Source: Antedon mediterranea | Lineage: Eukaryota > Echinodermata > Crinoidea > Comatulida > Antedonidae | Assembly (NCBI RefSeq): GCF_964355755.1 | Contig: NC_092673.1 | Location: 8,997,001-9,061,000, forward strand | Direction of reading: 5' to 3' | Length of the DNA stretch: 64,000 nt | Part shown: positions 10,181 through 20,589 of the stretch, piece after piece | Layout: each line of letters begins with the position of its first letter | Numbering within the stretch: the first letter of the stretch is position 1 | Position numbers and translations under genes: made by a program | Notes under the pieces: model-generated | The model's input: only the letters and a program-made list of their open reading frames with translations | Database searches by the model: none | What the model was told of the DNA's origin: nothing

Positions 10181-11880
10181 TGAAACGATCTTGTTTAAGG
10201 TTTTTTCTTGAACTTTATTGATAGTGCATCCCCAGACTAGCGAAAGAGAGAATTGAGTACGTTTAGCTTCTACTGATCGTCTGTTCTGCCAGCCAAAAAT
10301 TGTACCTCTTGTCTCTTAATCGGCACAGCATCAGGATACATGTTCTTGTACTGACTGTCAGCAATGACTTGTTTTCCAATACGCTCACTGTCAAATTTCA
10401 CCAGTATCACATTAACAGTTTCCCCTGTTGTTTCAATGCCAACAACAGTGCCACAGACTCCATTCGCCAGACCATCAGATACATTGATGTTAAGGGTCAC
10501 CATCACTTTTGCTCCTACAGCAACACAGATACAACCTCTCGCAAGCCTCCAGTGTCTGATGGCTTGGCTGATATAACAACATCGATTAGACCAGTGTGTA
10601 CATCTTTCTTCTTGTCGATAGCTTTAATATAAAACACCTGAGTTGGGAGTTTTTTTAAATGGTCTTGGTTGTGTTCATCGACTTCTTTGTTTGTTTTAAA
10701 GACATGAAGAGCTGTGACTGGATATGATGCATCTGACTTTGACACTAACCTGGATTTTAACAACTTTATATCTTCTTGTGAGCAGCTGGCTGTCCTGAGT
10801 CGCATCAGTAGCTGTGCGAACACTTGATCTTCACTTTGGCGCATGCTTTCTGTCAGTTCCATTAGGTGAAAGTTTTCCTTCCACAGAGAGCAATGGAGCC
10901 TGGCATAGGTATCTGAAGGAAGACCAAACACATGGCTTTGACCAACTGGTTGAAATTGAAATAAATCTCCAACAGCAAAAATACTTAAGCCTCCAAACCG
11001 CGATTCTGGGTCTGATGTTCCAGTAATGTCTTTTAAACGACGGTGAATGTGATATAGAAGATCTGCACCCACCATAAACACCTCATCAATGATGAGAAGT
11101 TTAACTTTCCTAACCTAAACTGCAATGTGCTGAGCTTCTCACTACTGGCTGGGTGGTATTCTTTTCTGCTATTGAGGCCACAAGAAAAGTTAAAAGCCGA
11201 GTGCAGCGTCAACCCTTCTATCCCAAAGGCAGCTGTTCCAGTGAATGCAGTTAACAAAACTAGAAGTTAATCAGGCTCAAAATGTCCTGATAAGGGTTTT
11301 AATAGCTTCATTGTTTCATAATGAACCAGTTTTATAATGTGGCTTTTTCCTACTCCACCAGGTCCACTTAGGAATATTCTGTATTTTGGAGTAGGCTTGT
11401 CATGTTTCAGTGCAAAAACAACGTCTTTACACCACTTTCGATGAAACGTCATAAATTCCATCTGCTTGGTGTTTAATGATCTCATCATAGCTCTGTATTC
11501 TTGAGGGTTCATGAGAACCTTACCATGTTCAGCTGAAAAGCGTGCATGAAGTTCGGACCTATTTGAAGTGGTGGGTCTTTCATTCAGGTCAATATTTACA
11601 TTTTGGCTGTTTTCTGGCACATGTCTTTCTTGAACTACTCTTTCGTCTTCCTGTTCAGCTTGCTGATACCGAATGTTGGTTGAAACAACATCCCAAATAT
11701 CTTCTGCAGGCCCATTCTGCTGCAGGTCATCAAAGGCTCTGTCTATCGCTTCAGTATTCTGACTAAACATACTCTCATTTTTATGGATGATATCCTTCAC
11801 ATGCATAAAATGTTCTTTGAATGAGGAAAAATCGACCTTCAAATCGACATCTTCATTGCGCCAAGGAAAATACAACATAA
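10181..11880 (-). pseudogene. Helentron PIF1-like helicase domain
   Basis: Read on the minus strand, this contains Walker A GPGGVGKS (about 11343-11366), then LTAFTGTAAF, Walker B LLIIDEVFM (about 11080-11105) and FAVGDLFQFQPVG. The motif V region follows, then WGCTINKVQEKTL (about 10205-10245), where family members usually have TIHKVQG. This is the 5'-3' DNA helicase that unwinds the donor during rolling-circle transposition. Single-base frameshifts near 11262, 11095 and 10510 break the frame. Upstream, the segment YRNLLMLYFPWRNE precedes the helicase as in other Helitron proteins. Confidence 0.85.
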
Positions 11881-12255
11881 GCAGGTTTCTGTACTTTTCT
11901 TCACCTTCTGACTTTTCCTTGTGGAACCTAATGACACCGTGCGCTTACCCATGTGTCCTAGACTGTGTTTTAATGTGATTCTTGAGTCCCAGCTTCGTTG
12001 ATATCACTAACATCAAAAACATCTGTAATATCGTTAGCTGCTTCTTCTGCACCACCTCTGGTAGTGTAGTGTAGTGTATGTAGCTGCAAACCAGGCCATG
12101 GACATATTTTCTAGTTCATTTGGATGGGCGACGTATCTGTCAATCAGGGATGTGCAAAAAATATTCTCATCATCATCATTCATATTTTGCAGGATACTAT
12201 TTGGCTTTAGTAGGCAAATTCGTTTCTCCTTTGGGGCAGTATTGACAAACACTAC
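11881..12255 (-). pseudogene. Helentron Rep-helicase linker, exon after intron
   Basis: The minus strand encodes VVFVNTAPKEKRICLLKP just after a TTTACAG acceptor. It continues through DRYVAHPNELENMSM and FDVSDINE to VIRFHKEKSEGEEKYRN. The FVNT..K.R..LLKP stretch is a conserved junction in Helitron Rep proteins, following the LPLKK block encoded at about 12540. Stops and at least one frameshift occur between 11950 and 12035. Confidence 0.75.
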
Positions 12256-12533
12256 CTGTAAATTAAGAATAAATAAGTGTAAGATAAATTGTAATTTTTA
12301 ACTTTTATATACTATACTATTGTTTTAGGATTCTATAATTGTAAGATGTTTTTTTTTTGTAATTTTTGTGTACTTTTTATCAGTTTATTGTTATGTGACC
12401 CAAGTGGAAATAAGTTTTTAACTTTTCTTGGCATTCCTCGTAATCAATCAAGGCCTGTTTATCAGTGCAATTGTATTATATGTTATTGTTTTAAACCTTG
12501 GATTACCAAATAAAAAAAATCAAATTCAAATAC
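12256..12533 (-). other. Probable intron in the Helentron Rep gene
   Basis: On the minus strand, CAGAAAG|GTATTTG at 12534/12533 provides a donor and TTTACAG|GTAGTG at 12256/12255 an acceptor. The 278 bp between are AT-rich and non-coding, while the peptides on either side (LPLKKQAER and VVFVNTAPK) are adjacent in Helitron Rep proteins. The splice as read leaves the frame one base out, which fits the general decay of the copy. Confidence 0.6.
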
Positions 12534-12822
12534 CTTTCTGCTTGCTTTTTCAAGGGTAGCGACGGCAGCCTATATGCAGCCTCCTGGGCACTAACTTCTC
12601 GATTATTGAGAAAAGCAGATCCAACCATTTTTAGCTTGGCCCTAATATATTCACCTCTGCATTCTTCTGCAACGTTTATAAGCAATTTACTCATTGCCTT
12701 TTCAGTTTTCATCATAACTAGTGATATATTTTATGCAAGAGTACGGATCTGTTATGAACTGTAAGTCCATGTTTGCTTGCCATGTCTGCAAGATCTTTGG
12801 ATTATATTGATTTATACATCTC
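12534..12822 (-). pseudogene. Helentron Rep, catalytic tyrosine region
   Basis: The minus strand reads NPKILQTWQANMDLQFI, then DPYSCIKYITSY, a one-base frameshift, MMKTEKAMSKLL and REVSAQEAAYRLPSLPLKK. The CIKYITSY segment carries the two tyrosines spaced as in the active site of Helitron Rep, so the nicking and joining residues are retained even though the frame is broken. Confidence 0.78.
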
Positions 12823-13429
12823 TCAGCAGGCTGCCTGACACTGCAGTATAACCTGTTGCCCTGACTTCATGAGCTGAAGATAATGTTGATAGCAATGCAA
12901 TTCCACTTCAGGTTTTTGAAGCAGACATTCAAGAGATATATTTTCTGGTATTTCTTTATCTTCCATTACTTTCTGTACCCTATGTATTATCTCGTATTTT
13001 ATATCAAGATCAAGATATATCAATATTCCAATTAAATAGTAACATCTAGATTTTCTGATGACCTGGCTATCAGTGTATTGCTGCTTGGTGGATGTGAGAA
13101 CCTGAACCTGCAGGACCCACCTTTTCTGCAAGTAAAAGAGTGTACATATTTTTGTACAGAGAGGATCAACTCTCTCAGTTCACACTCTTTCTCATCTGGT
13201 ATGGCACACGTCTGGTACTGATCAATAAAAGCGGCAACTTCTTCATCAGTATTTTTATCAAGTTTTGGGGCATCTTTTATCCAAAGCATTGTATGCGCTT
13301 GAGAGGACCCACAAGCTTGAAATTTGATATGGATAATATAGTCTTGTAGTTGACCAATGGGATTAGCTTTTCCCCCTATAAATTCCTTAAAGAATATATC
13401 AAGGCGGTGTTGGAATTAACATGCTGCTG
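12823..13429 (-). pseudogene. Helentron Rep, HUH region with altered first histidine
   Basis: The minus strand reads KFQACGSSQAHTMLWIKDAP followed by a His/Cys-rich stretch VQKYVHSFTCRKGGSCRF. In Helitron Rep the first block is normally a GSPHxHxLLW metal-binding HUH motif. Here the first histidine codon reads CAA (Gln) at about 13295, and the preceding proline is Ser. Loss of this metal ligand should abolish nicking. The downstream HS.TCRK..CRF block is conserved. Frameshifts are present near 13035-13130. Confidence 0.8.
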
Positions 13430-14060
13430 TTACTGGTTTACAACGCAACCACTTGCACTTTCTTCCCATGACATGCTTTTGACATCATTAGGCGTCAGAG
13501 TTTTTCCGTACTGAAAGGCAATGCTCTGAATAACCTCAGGCCACTTCATATCTCCTGCTGAAAGTGTTAGAAACCATGTTGGTATGCCTAATTGTCGAAC
13601 CATTGCTAGCAAGTCTAGCATCACAGAATTCCAGTATGGTGGAGATCCGTGAATGTTCTTTCGAAACTTAAAAGCTGTATCTGTACGAATCATTGCTTGT
13701 ACAGCAGTGTCACTGCATTTTATTAAGCCAGCATTGACTGTTCGGTTTTGAAATGTTTTCCCACGACTTTGTCTTAGAGAAATTTGAAGGTTATCATTGA
13801 CTTGTTTCGCTTCTAATGTATATTGGGCAGCCAAAAGGTAGTTGATGTCTTTAGCATAACGACTATCCTTGTGAAGAAGTCTCTGATTAAAGTACTTCCT
13901 GGTTGTCAATGTTTTTCCTTGTTTTTCTGATAACCCACCACGTCCAAATGGATATTTTGTGGGGTTAGACATCTCTTCAAACAGTTTGTCATTTAGAAAA
14001 GCACATGGATTTTGGTTCTCTCCTGGGGCTACAGAGAAGTTGCTGTCTTCGTCAACAAAC
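13430..14060 (-). pseudogene. Helentron Rep N-terminal (Helitron-like N) domain
   Basis: The minus strand encodes VAPGENQNPCAFLND, MSNPTKYPFGRGGL and RKYFNQRLLHKDSRYAKDI. It then has IHGSPPYWNSVMLDLLAMVR and WFLTLSAGDMKWPEV. These blocks in this order define the Helitron-like N-terminal domain preceding the HUH motif. The piece at 13430-13972 is an uninterrupted 180-residue frame that ends just before the HUH region. Confidence 0.85.
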
Positions 14061-14395
14061 TGTTCTTCTTGTACGAGGGTATCACAGGGTATACCTCGTA
14101 ATTTAGTGTTATGTTTTCATCTTTCTTGTCTTGTCTTGAGAGGTTCTGATTGTGTTTGTTCTAAGTGTAAATCTGTTTCAGCAGTTTCCAGTGCTACATA
14201 GTGCAGCTCTCCAATCAGACCGATAGTTATCGTGCTATCACTTCTACATCGCCGAGGATGCACATTATGCATCCAATCAGGTGTGATAGTGTTTATCACA
14301 TTGATGTTGATATTGAGCATGTCAGCAACACCTTGGACTGCTAGGTTATCTGCCCATTTATCATTTCTTAGGTCTTCGATATAATACTCAAGCTG
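14061..14395 (-). pseudogene. Helentron OTU-like cysteine protease fragment
   Basis: The minus strand reads YIEDLRNDKWADNLAVQGVA, DMLNININVINT and IGLIGELHYVALE. The DLRNxxWxDNxAxQG block and the terminal GELHYVAL, with the presumed catalytic His at 14201-14203, resemble the second half of OTU domains found at the N-terminus of some Helitron and Helentron proteins. The catalytic Cys region is absent because Gypsy RNase H sequence abuts at about 14396. Confidence 0.65.
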
Positions 14396-15406
14396 CTGAT
14401 GGCTCGTGAAAGAGTATCCGCTGTTTGGAGTGATTTTCCAGGTACATAGATTATATTTATGTCGTACCTTTGCAGATGCATTCGCATTCTTTGTAGATGC
14501 AGAGGTCCATCAGCTAGCGGTTTCGAGAAAATTGATACAAGTGGCTTGTGATCAGTCTCGCATATAACTGATTGTCCATAAAGAAATTGGTGGAATCGTT
14601 CACTCGCAAACATTGTGGCTAGGCACTCTTTTTCAATTTGTGCGTACCTTGTTTCTGCTGAGGTCATTGCTCTTGAGGCATATGCCAAGCATTATCTTGG
14701 GATGTTTGCCATACCCAGACTACGTTATCTTTTGTCAACTCTCTTAGCGGAGCAGTTATGTTTGATAAGTCTGGTACGAACTTTGCTAGGTATGTGACCA
14801 TGCCTAAGTATCGTTGCATCTCGAGCTTGGTTGTGGGTTGTGGCATATTTGTTATTGCCTTAATTTGTTATTGCCTTAATTTTCTCTGGATCTGGCTTTA
14901 TGCCTTTATCTGTCAGTAAATCACCAAGGAATACAACTTGCTTGACACAGAACTCACATTTTCGTTTTTTTAGCTTTATGCCGTTCTTCTCTATGATGTC
15001 AAGTATTTGGCTTAGTTTGTCTCTATGTTCTTCAATTGTTTTAGATGATATTATGATGTCGTCTTGCATTGAGTTTACTTGTGGTATGTTTTCCAACAAG
15101 TTCCCAATTGCCACTTGGAACCCTTCGCTTGCGCAGTTAATTCCAAATGGTAAACGTTTGGTAAATGAATGCCGTTAGTGGTGTTTCTTTCCACTGTATT
15201 CAGTGACGCTTCCTCAAAGTTTGGTATTATTAGTTGTAGCTGAAAACATGTATCAGCACTTAATGTTGGTTTATAATCTGTCAATTTGTCATCAACTATG
15301 TATACTGCAAATGTTCCTTTACGATCCTTGCTGTACGCTATGTCCAAGTTGCATTTCCCCAAAATTGGGATAGCAGCATGAGAGTAGCTTTTGACTGGCG
15401 TACTTG
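14396..15406 (-). pseudogene. Gypsy-type reverse transcriptase and RNase H remnant
   Basis: The minus strand encodes AAIPILGKCNLDIAY near 15370, then MQDDIIISSKTIEEH (the xxDDxxI RT active site, about 15060), VVFLGDLLTDKGIKPDPEKI, YLGMVTYLAKFVPDLSNITA and an RNase H domain (SAETRYAQIEKECLA, ETDHKPLVSIF, YVPGKSLQTADTLSRA). This is the Ty3/Gypsy pol order. Part of the RT core (fingers and motif A) is deleted near 15180, and frameshifts occur around 14690 and 14850. The 3' side ends at the Helentron OTU fragment. Confidence 0.85.
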
Positions 15407-15570
15407 AATTGATTTTTGATTTGATTTATTAGCATCTCATTAAAAAGACATACACAGTTTATGAAACACAGATATATACAATTCAAAAATGTTGAAAAGA
15501 CCGATACAGAGATGCAGGATAGCCCATGAAAGTCTCAATGTGAGACTTATTTCCAATGGGGTCCTCAGCT
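15407..15570 (-). mobile_element. CR1/L2-like LINE 3' tail inserted in Gypsy pol
   Basis: In minus orientation the piece starts TGAGGACCCCATTGGAAATA and ends in a degenerate CAAATCAAAAATCAA tail. The same piece, near-identical, lies at 42270-42440. Relatives are seen at 50440-50640 (+) and 50838-51010 (-), where they belong to LINE 3' ends. It separates the protease segment from the RT segment of the Gypsy copy. Confidence 0.75.
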
Positions 15571-15930
15571 TACGGGAATGATGAGTAATTTGCTGTTCAG
15601 TTTGCTGTATTCCGTGTATAGCAATATGTTAACTTTTGCCCCACTGTCAAGTAGAAATACAACTTTGTTGTTGTTTATGTCAATGGCGTCAATTGTGCTC
15701 AATAGAAAGGCTTCCTCCTCAGATTCAGATTCCGATGCTACAACTACATTCGCTTTTTTAAAGCTTTTGCTGTAATATTTGCGTTTATCATCTTTTGCGT
15801 GTGTCTTTACGTAGCTTGTTTTCGTTGTGCAGCATTTTCCGAAGTGATTGCGCCCGTTGCATTTGTCACATATTTACCAAATGCTTGACATGATTCATAA
15901 TTGCCAGCGATGTAACTGTAACTAACAATA
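15571..15930 (-). pseudogene. Gypsy nucleocapsid zinc knuckle and aspartic protease remnant
   Basis: The minus strand encodes a CCHC knuckle CDKCNGRNHFGKC (about 15835-15875), a Ser/Glu-rich linker (SESESEEE) and the retropepsin motif VVFLLDSGAKVNIL (about 15635-15680). The DSG triplet is the catalytic aspartate motif. This is the gag-end and protease part of the Gypsy copy that continues at 15406. Confidence 0.82.
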
Positions 15931-16219
15931 GCTAGGTATGCGCTTGTCTGGCTTTGTTCAGACGCGTGATAAAATGTTCCATCCAGGAACCAAAATGTGT
16001 ACTGTAGTTACTTTCCAGGCAAAGTTTACCGACTGCTCCTCGTGTAGTGTGTGTCGACGTACGCTACACTACAGCAAAAACGAATTATGTTACTTGTTCG
16101 TATGTTCACCAATTTTTAAATTTACAAGTTAACCCTCTATACCGTGGGGCACCTAAAATAAATATTTCATACATTACTAAACAAAAAAACATGCCATTTT
16201 CGCTTAGCCAACATCTTAT
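15931..16219. other. Unassigned spacer
   Basis: No clear coding or structural signal. It lies between Gypsy gag-side sequence and a LINE 3' end. Confidence 0.4.
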
Positions 16220-17175
16220 TGTAGCATAATAATAATAATAATATTTATTGGTTACTCTCCTTTAAAACGGAGGAACACTCTCATCAAGAGGTTCGACCCA
16301 TACAAAATGTTTACAAAATAGTTATTACAATATTATATTGTAGCACTTGCCAGTTCTTATACTATGACGTTATTCAAGTTCCTTCACTTGAAGGGCTAGT
16401 GTTGCCTAAAAGATCGTTTTGATTTAGCTTTTCGCTTTTTTTTTTGTATCTCCATTGAGATCCAGCCACTGATACCCACAGCATTGTCATTTTTTCAGTA
16501 ATTTGCCTTTGGATTTATATATATATATACAGGTTAATAAAAATGTCCCAATAATATTCATTAATTGTACATAAGTCACTTTTCAATTCATTAAAACAAT
16601 TATTTCTTATGGAGGATAAACTTACACAATTGTTTCTATTGAATTACTTTTACAAATGAGAATCTGACCATAATCGCTTTCTGCCTTTTAAATCTAAGTT
16701 ATTGGTTCTTGCTTTGAATTTTAGGTTCGCTACTTTAAAATGTATTCTATCTAAAAGGTAATATTCCATATATGGTGTATTTTTATATTTAATATAGTCA
16801 TTTAATGTTGTTTTTGTTTTTGCCTTTTTAAACCAATCTTAGTTATTACATTCAGAAATATTTTTCTTAAAAGATTTTAACCAATAACCTTGAGGTTCCA
16901 TATTGAATTTGTCATTTAAGTTCCACTTTTCTAATATTAATTTAACATTTTCAATCCATTTCCATCTTTTTGAAAATCTAACCTCCATAAGTTCCTTACA
17001 TAATAAATGTGGCCACCTATAATCTTCCATCGTCTTAAGTCTATTAAAGTAACTTATTCTAAATTTGTTTTGTAATGTTTCAATGGATTGTCATCCTAAA
17101 TCACCTGATAATGCTTCATTGGTGACATTTCTAGGTGCTTTTAATATGCTAAGTTATTAAATTTTCAATGTCCTG
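16220..17175 (-). mobile_element. 5'-truncated LINE fragment (RT C-terminal region)
   Basis: On the minus strand the order is APRNVTNEALSGDLG, YFNRLKTMEDYRWPHLLCKE, EPQGYWLKSFKKN, then LKFKARTNNLDLKGRKRLW with several stops. The same order, with the sequence MENYRWPKIM and LKFKARSNTLPLNDRTANW, is found in the longer LINE at 54816-56593, so these are two members of one family. The 3' end is an (AAT)n tract at 16206-16225. Confidence 0.75.
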
Positions 17176-17250
17176 TCCTGTATGTAATGAATGAATGAGG
17201 TGTGGTGCCATCTCGGATCGGATTTCGTCTTCTTGGAAAGAGTTTTCTCC

Positions 17251-18216
17251 TGTAATATACTTTATGAGACGAGAGATGTTTCTTGTAACACAATGCTTTT
17301 ATTCATATATCATTTGACAACAATGTTGGGTTTCGTTGGGTTTAAATCATCTTCTCTAAGCAATCATTCACGGAATTGATTGTCCAATAGTTCACAAACA
17401 ATACTGTCCCTGATAAGAATTTCCTCAATTTCACCAAACTCACATGTCTTGCTTTTGTTCTTTAGGTCGGTCACATATTGGACTATCTTCTCACCTGGTA
17501 ACTGGTTTCGTGAAAAGAAAGTGTGCCGTTCAAATGTGATGTTTTTCTTTGGGTTGCAATATTCCTCAAATTTGTGCATAACTGTGTTTAATCTCATCTT
17601 TTAAATTTAAATGCGTTATATACATCTAAGCCTTGTTGCCCAATTGTATGGAGTAGTAATGACGTTTGCGTTTCAATTTTTTTGTGAGATTCCACTGGCA
17701 ATGTTGTATAGTTCAAATCTCTGTTTGAATCTCTTCCAATTCTCTGTTGCCTGTCGATATATTTAATTGTTCTGGCTGATTTAAGTTCGCCATGATCAAT
17801 ATTCATTTTTAATATTGTCAGTTGTAACAAAAATGTGTATAGGCTATTTCCCTGCTGCTATCCGAACACAAAACCAATTAAGTTCTCTCCGAACGTGTGT
17901 ATTCAACAACACGTTTTACTATTCCCGTAGCAGCGTGTATGCTAGCCTATTTATTCTAGCCTAGTATGGCTTATCGATTGACTTTATTATATATTTCAAT
18001 CCTACCGTTGCCACCATGTAATATACTTTACGACACGATAGATGTTTCTTGTAACACAATGCTTTTATTCATATATCATTTGACATCAATGTTTTAACAA
18101 TCTTTCGTAGGGTCTTCTAAACTGAAGCCATGTTTAGAGGTGTGTTGCCTTATTGGTAGCCTACATAACTATAGAGGGCGACATCATAATATACTGTATG
18201 ATGCTATCATATAACA
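17251..18216 (-). mobile_element. Internally deleted Gypsy: LTR, gag fragment, partial LTR
   Basis: A 200-bp LTR (18017-18216; TGTTATATG...TTACA on the minus strand, with an AATAAA in ATGAATAAAAGC) is followed by a primer-binding-site-like TGGTGGCAACGG at 18005-18016. A partial second copy of the LTR 3' half lies at 17251-17335 with about 90% identity. Between them is gag. The protease, RT and integrase are absent, so an internal deletion joined gag to the downstream LTR. Confidence 0.75.
17364..17830 (-). pseudogene. Gypsy gag fragment
   Basis: Two overlapping minus frames encode TIGQQGLDVYNAFKFK and then FEEYCNPKKNITFERHTFFS, GEKIVQYVTDLKNKSKTCEF and LIRDSIVCELLDN. These are the capsid motifs of Gypsy gag (compare YRFFTRxQ...F..DL..K...CEF). 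The equivalent gag at 23575-23976 has the same order. The reading frame shifts at about 17595. Confidence 0.8.
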
Positions 18217-19204
18217 CTTCTTGCGAAGAAAGCAAGATTCTTTGTTTCAAATCCAGTACCCGCAGAAGGAATGTCTGTGGGTAGTCTGGGCTCCAGACGG
18301 AGTTTTTTTCTTAATATTAGTAAAAATATAAACATTTTTGCACATATGGCGTTTCATACGTGTATTACTTGAGTTTGGATACTCCGTCTGGGGAAACACG
18401 CAAAAGTCACGTGGTTTGACACCAAGAATTCTTGGTGCATAGATTATCCGGTTGACTAGTTTCAGCTGCATGCAATTGGCTACTCACTCGTACACTGTTT
18501 TAATATTCATATTTCAGAATTTCAAAGACTCAACAACTAAGATGGTACGCATGCGCTATGTTACGTGGGTACATTGATCGGGACATTGATGAAAGTTTCT
18601 GAAGGCTAGAAATGATTTTATATGCCTAGTACTAGTAGTAGTCTGGTAAACATTTGATGGGATTTTCCCCAAGAACATGAAAACTCGTCTTGCTTCTGCG
18701 CAAATCAAACATTGAATGAATCATTTAATATTACGCGGAGATAATTTGATTTAAATCCCACCTAGACCCTGTCCTGTTCTGTGTAGTGGTGTCGTAGCCC
18801 TGTCTGTTGTGTGTGAATCCTGTTGTGTGCCGGTGGTGGTATGTAGGCCTACCTCTTATTGGCGTTTTATTTGGCAGATCATACGTGCGAGGCCTAGGCT
18901 AAGGACTAAACAATTAATAAACAAAACAACTTGGCAACACGATTTCATTATTTCAACAGTCTCGATTGTACATTCAGCACTGTACGTACTCGATCTTTTT
19001 CATTTTGAAACAAAATGATCATTGGTTGATTTGAAATCAATATTTACATACCGCCCGCCCCATATAGCCAAATACGGTATGATAACCTACGTCATTCTTA
19101 TCAGTTGTTTGCTGTCTGCAAATCAATTTCTATACGTGTTTCACAAGTCTGTATTTTCAGACAAAAATCGCGGTCGAAATAAAAACAAATAAATTATTAA
19201 AAAA
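18217..19204. other. Spacer without recognisable genes; one imperfect hairpin
   Basis: CCAGACGGAGT (18292-18302) and ACTCCGTCTGG (about 18380-18395) form inverted ends around 100 bp. The rest is unassigned and contains patches of 'aggcctaggc'. Confidence 0.4.
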
Positions 19205-19427
19205 AACAATACAGACTTGGAGCAAGTCTAGTCTGTGGGGTTTCTTTTGGGTTTTGTATCGCACTTGATAGTCGGTGAAACAATTTTGTTGCATTTTCCT
19301 CTCCAAAGTGAGCCCTAAGGATAGCTCTTAGTTTGGGCAGCGTTAACCCCAGTTTACGTTCTAAGTAGCTCCGGAGTGACGTACCTGGTACTATTGCTTT
19401 AATAACAGCTTCAATAATCTCCTGATC
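19205..19427 (-). pseudogene. Retroelement gag (capsid) fragment, downstream half
   Basis: The minus strand reads DQEIIEAVIKAIVPGTSLRS, YLERKLGLTLPKLRAILRAH and LFHRLSSAIQNPKETPQTRL without a stop. This is a capsid-type domain found in gag of several retroelements. It continues directly from the piece at 24149-24407, which ends ESDKSRGYS; the Gypsy element 19433-24143 lies between them. The fragment breaks off near 19205. Confidence 0.7.
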
Positions 19428-19735
19428 ACTGTTGTGATGTTAAATAATGACATTACATTACATGCTCCCTTTAATATTATTACAATACTGCGTAGATGGT
19501 GCTTTTAGCAGTAATACAAATAGTGATTTTTCTTATGATTCTACTGTACATGAATTTCTTACAATAAAGTGTATCTGAAACGTGAATAATGTGTACATAT
19601 AATTATTTCTATTAACCTTAAAACAATAACTCATAATTAACACTAAATAACTCTTTAACACAATTTACTTAATCTTTGATTTATACTTTGTCGACTTTCA
19701 TATTGAGCTTAGTTGCTCCCTTAGATATTCTACCA

Positions 19736-20583
19736 CTATGTTACATTTGGTTTAATTTGAACTGATTCATATGTAGCCTGATGGGTTGGGTTGTGGACAA
19801 TAGGATTATTATGATCATTTTGTGGTATTTCATCGTGATCAGACATATCATGTTCAGACAAATTAACATCAGAATCATGTTGTGTCTGTTGCAGAATATG
19901 GTTTTCCTTGGTATCATACATGTGTCTACGGTTCCTCTTAAATACCTTTCCATAATCATTCTGTACTAATACACTTCGAGGCTGATTTAATTTAGCCTTC
20001 ACAATACCATATTCCCATTCCCCTTTTGCATTCCTGAATCTGACAGGTTTGCCTATGGTTGGCTGTTTTATTAAACATCTTGCCTTTTGGTCATAATATG
20101 ATTTTTGTTTTTGTTGTCTGTCTTGTAGTTTATTTTTCATGGGGGTGCAATGTGTGGTTTTAAAAGTGCCTCTGTTGTTGGCAACTTGGATCTTAAGAGT
20201 CTACTGTTTAGTAATTCACTCGGTGAATATCCATCTGTACCACCAATGGGGGTGTTTCTAAATTCTAGGAGTGAATTGTATGGGTCATTACCCATCTTTA
20301 TCGCTTTCTTTAAGAGCTTTTTAACAGATTTGACTGAATTTTCTACTTGTCCATTAGATTGGGGAAATCCTGGACTTGTTGTTATGTGTTGGAATCCCCA
20401 GTCGGTTGCGAATTTGTGATACACATCGCTGTCATAGCAGGGACCGTTATCGCTGATGACTATTAGTGGGGTTCCAGATCTACTAAATACGGACTTGGTA
20501 GCGTTTACTACTGTCTGTGCGGTTTTATCGCCGATCTCTATTACTTCAGGAAACTTTGAGTAACACAACACATAACACATCAT
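19736..20583 (-). pseudogene. Gypsy integrase core and C-terminal region
   Basis: The minus strand reads CYSKFPEVIEI, VIDNGPCYDS-type motif (VISDNGPCYDSDVYHKFA), FQHITTSPGFPQSNGQVENS and LEFRNTPIGGTDGYSPSELL. These carry the second Asp and the Glu of the DDE catalytic triad. A second frame (20140 to 19736) gives the C-terminal part: QKSYYDQKARCL, KPVRFRNAKGEWEYGIV, then an acidic tail. The first Asp (usually in a D[YF] motif) and the HHCC zinc domain are missing, cut at about 20590. Confidence 0.88.
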
Positions 20584-20589
20584 ATTTGA

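Larger units (their letters stand above)
5400..14395 (-). mobile_element. Helentron (OTU-Rep-helicase-endonuclease), decayed and split
   Basis: In minus-strand order the window holds OTU remnant, Rep N domain, HUH region, tyrosine region, intron, PIF1 helicase and EEP endonuclease. The last of these is completed beyond the TTAA insertion. This is the domain order of Helentrons, which move by rolling-circle replication. The 5' end is missing (replaced by Gypsy sequence near 14396), and the 3' end lies somewhere around 5200-5520. At least six frameshifts and the mutated HUH motif show that it is inactive. Confidence 0.82.

Noticed and set aside
18292-18395. CCAGACGGAGT inverted pair as a MITE
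   Set aside because: Only 11 bp match and no flanking duplication is visible; kept as a hairpin note only.
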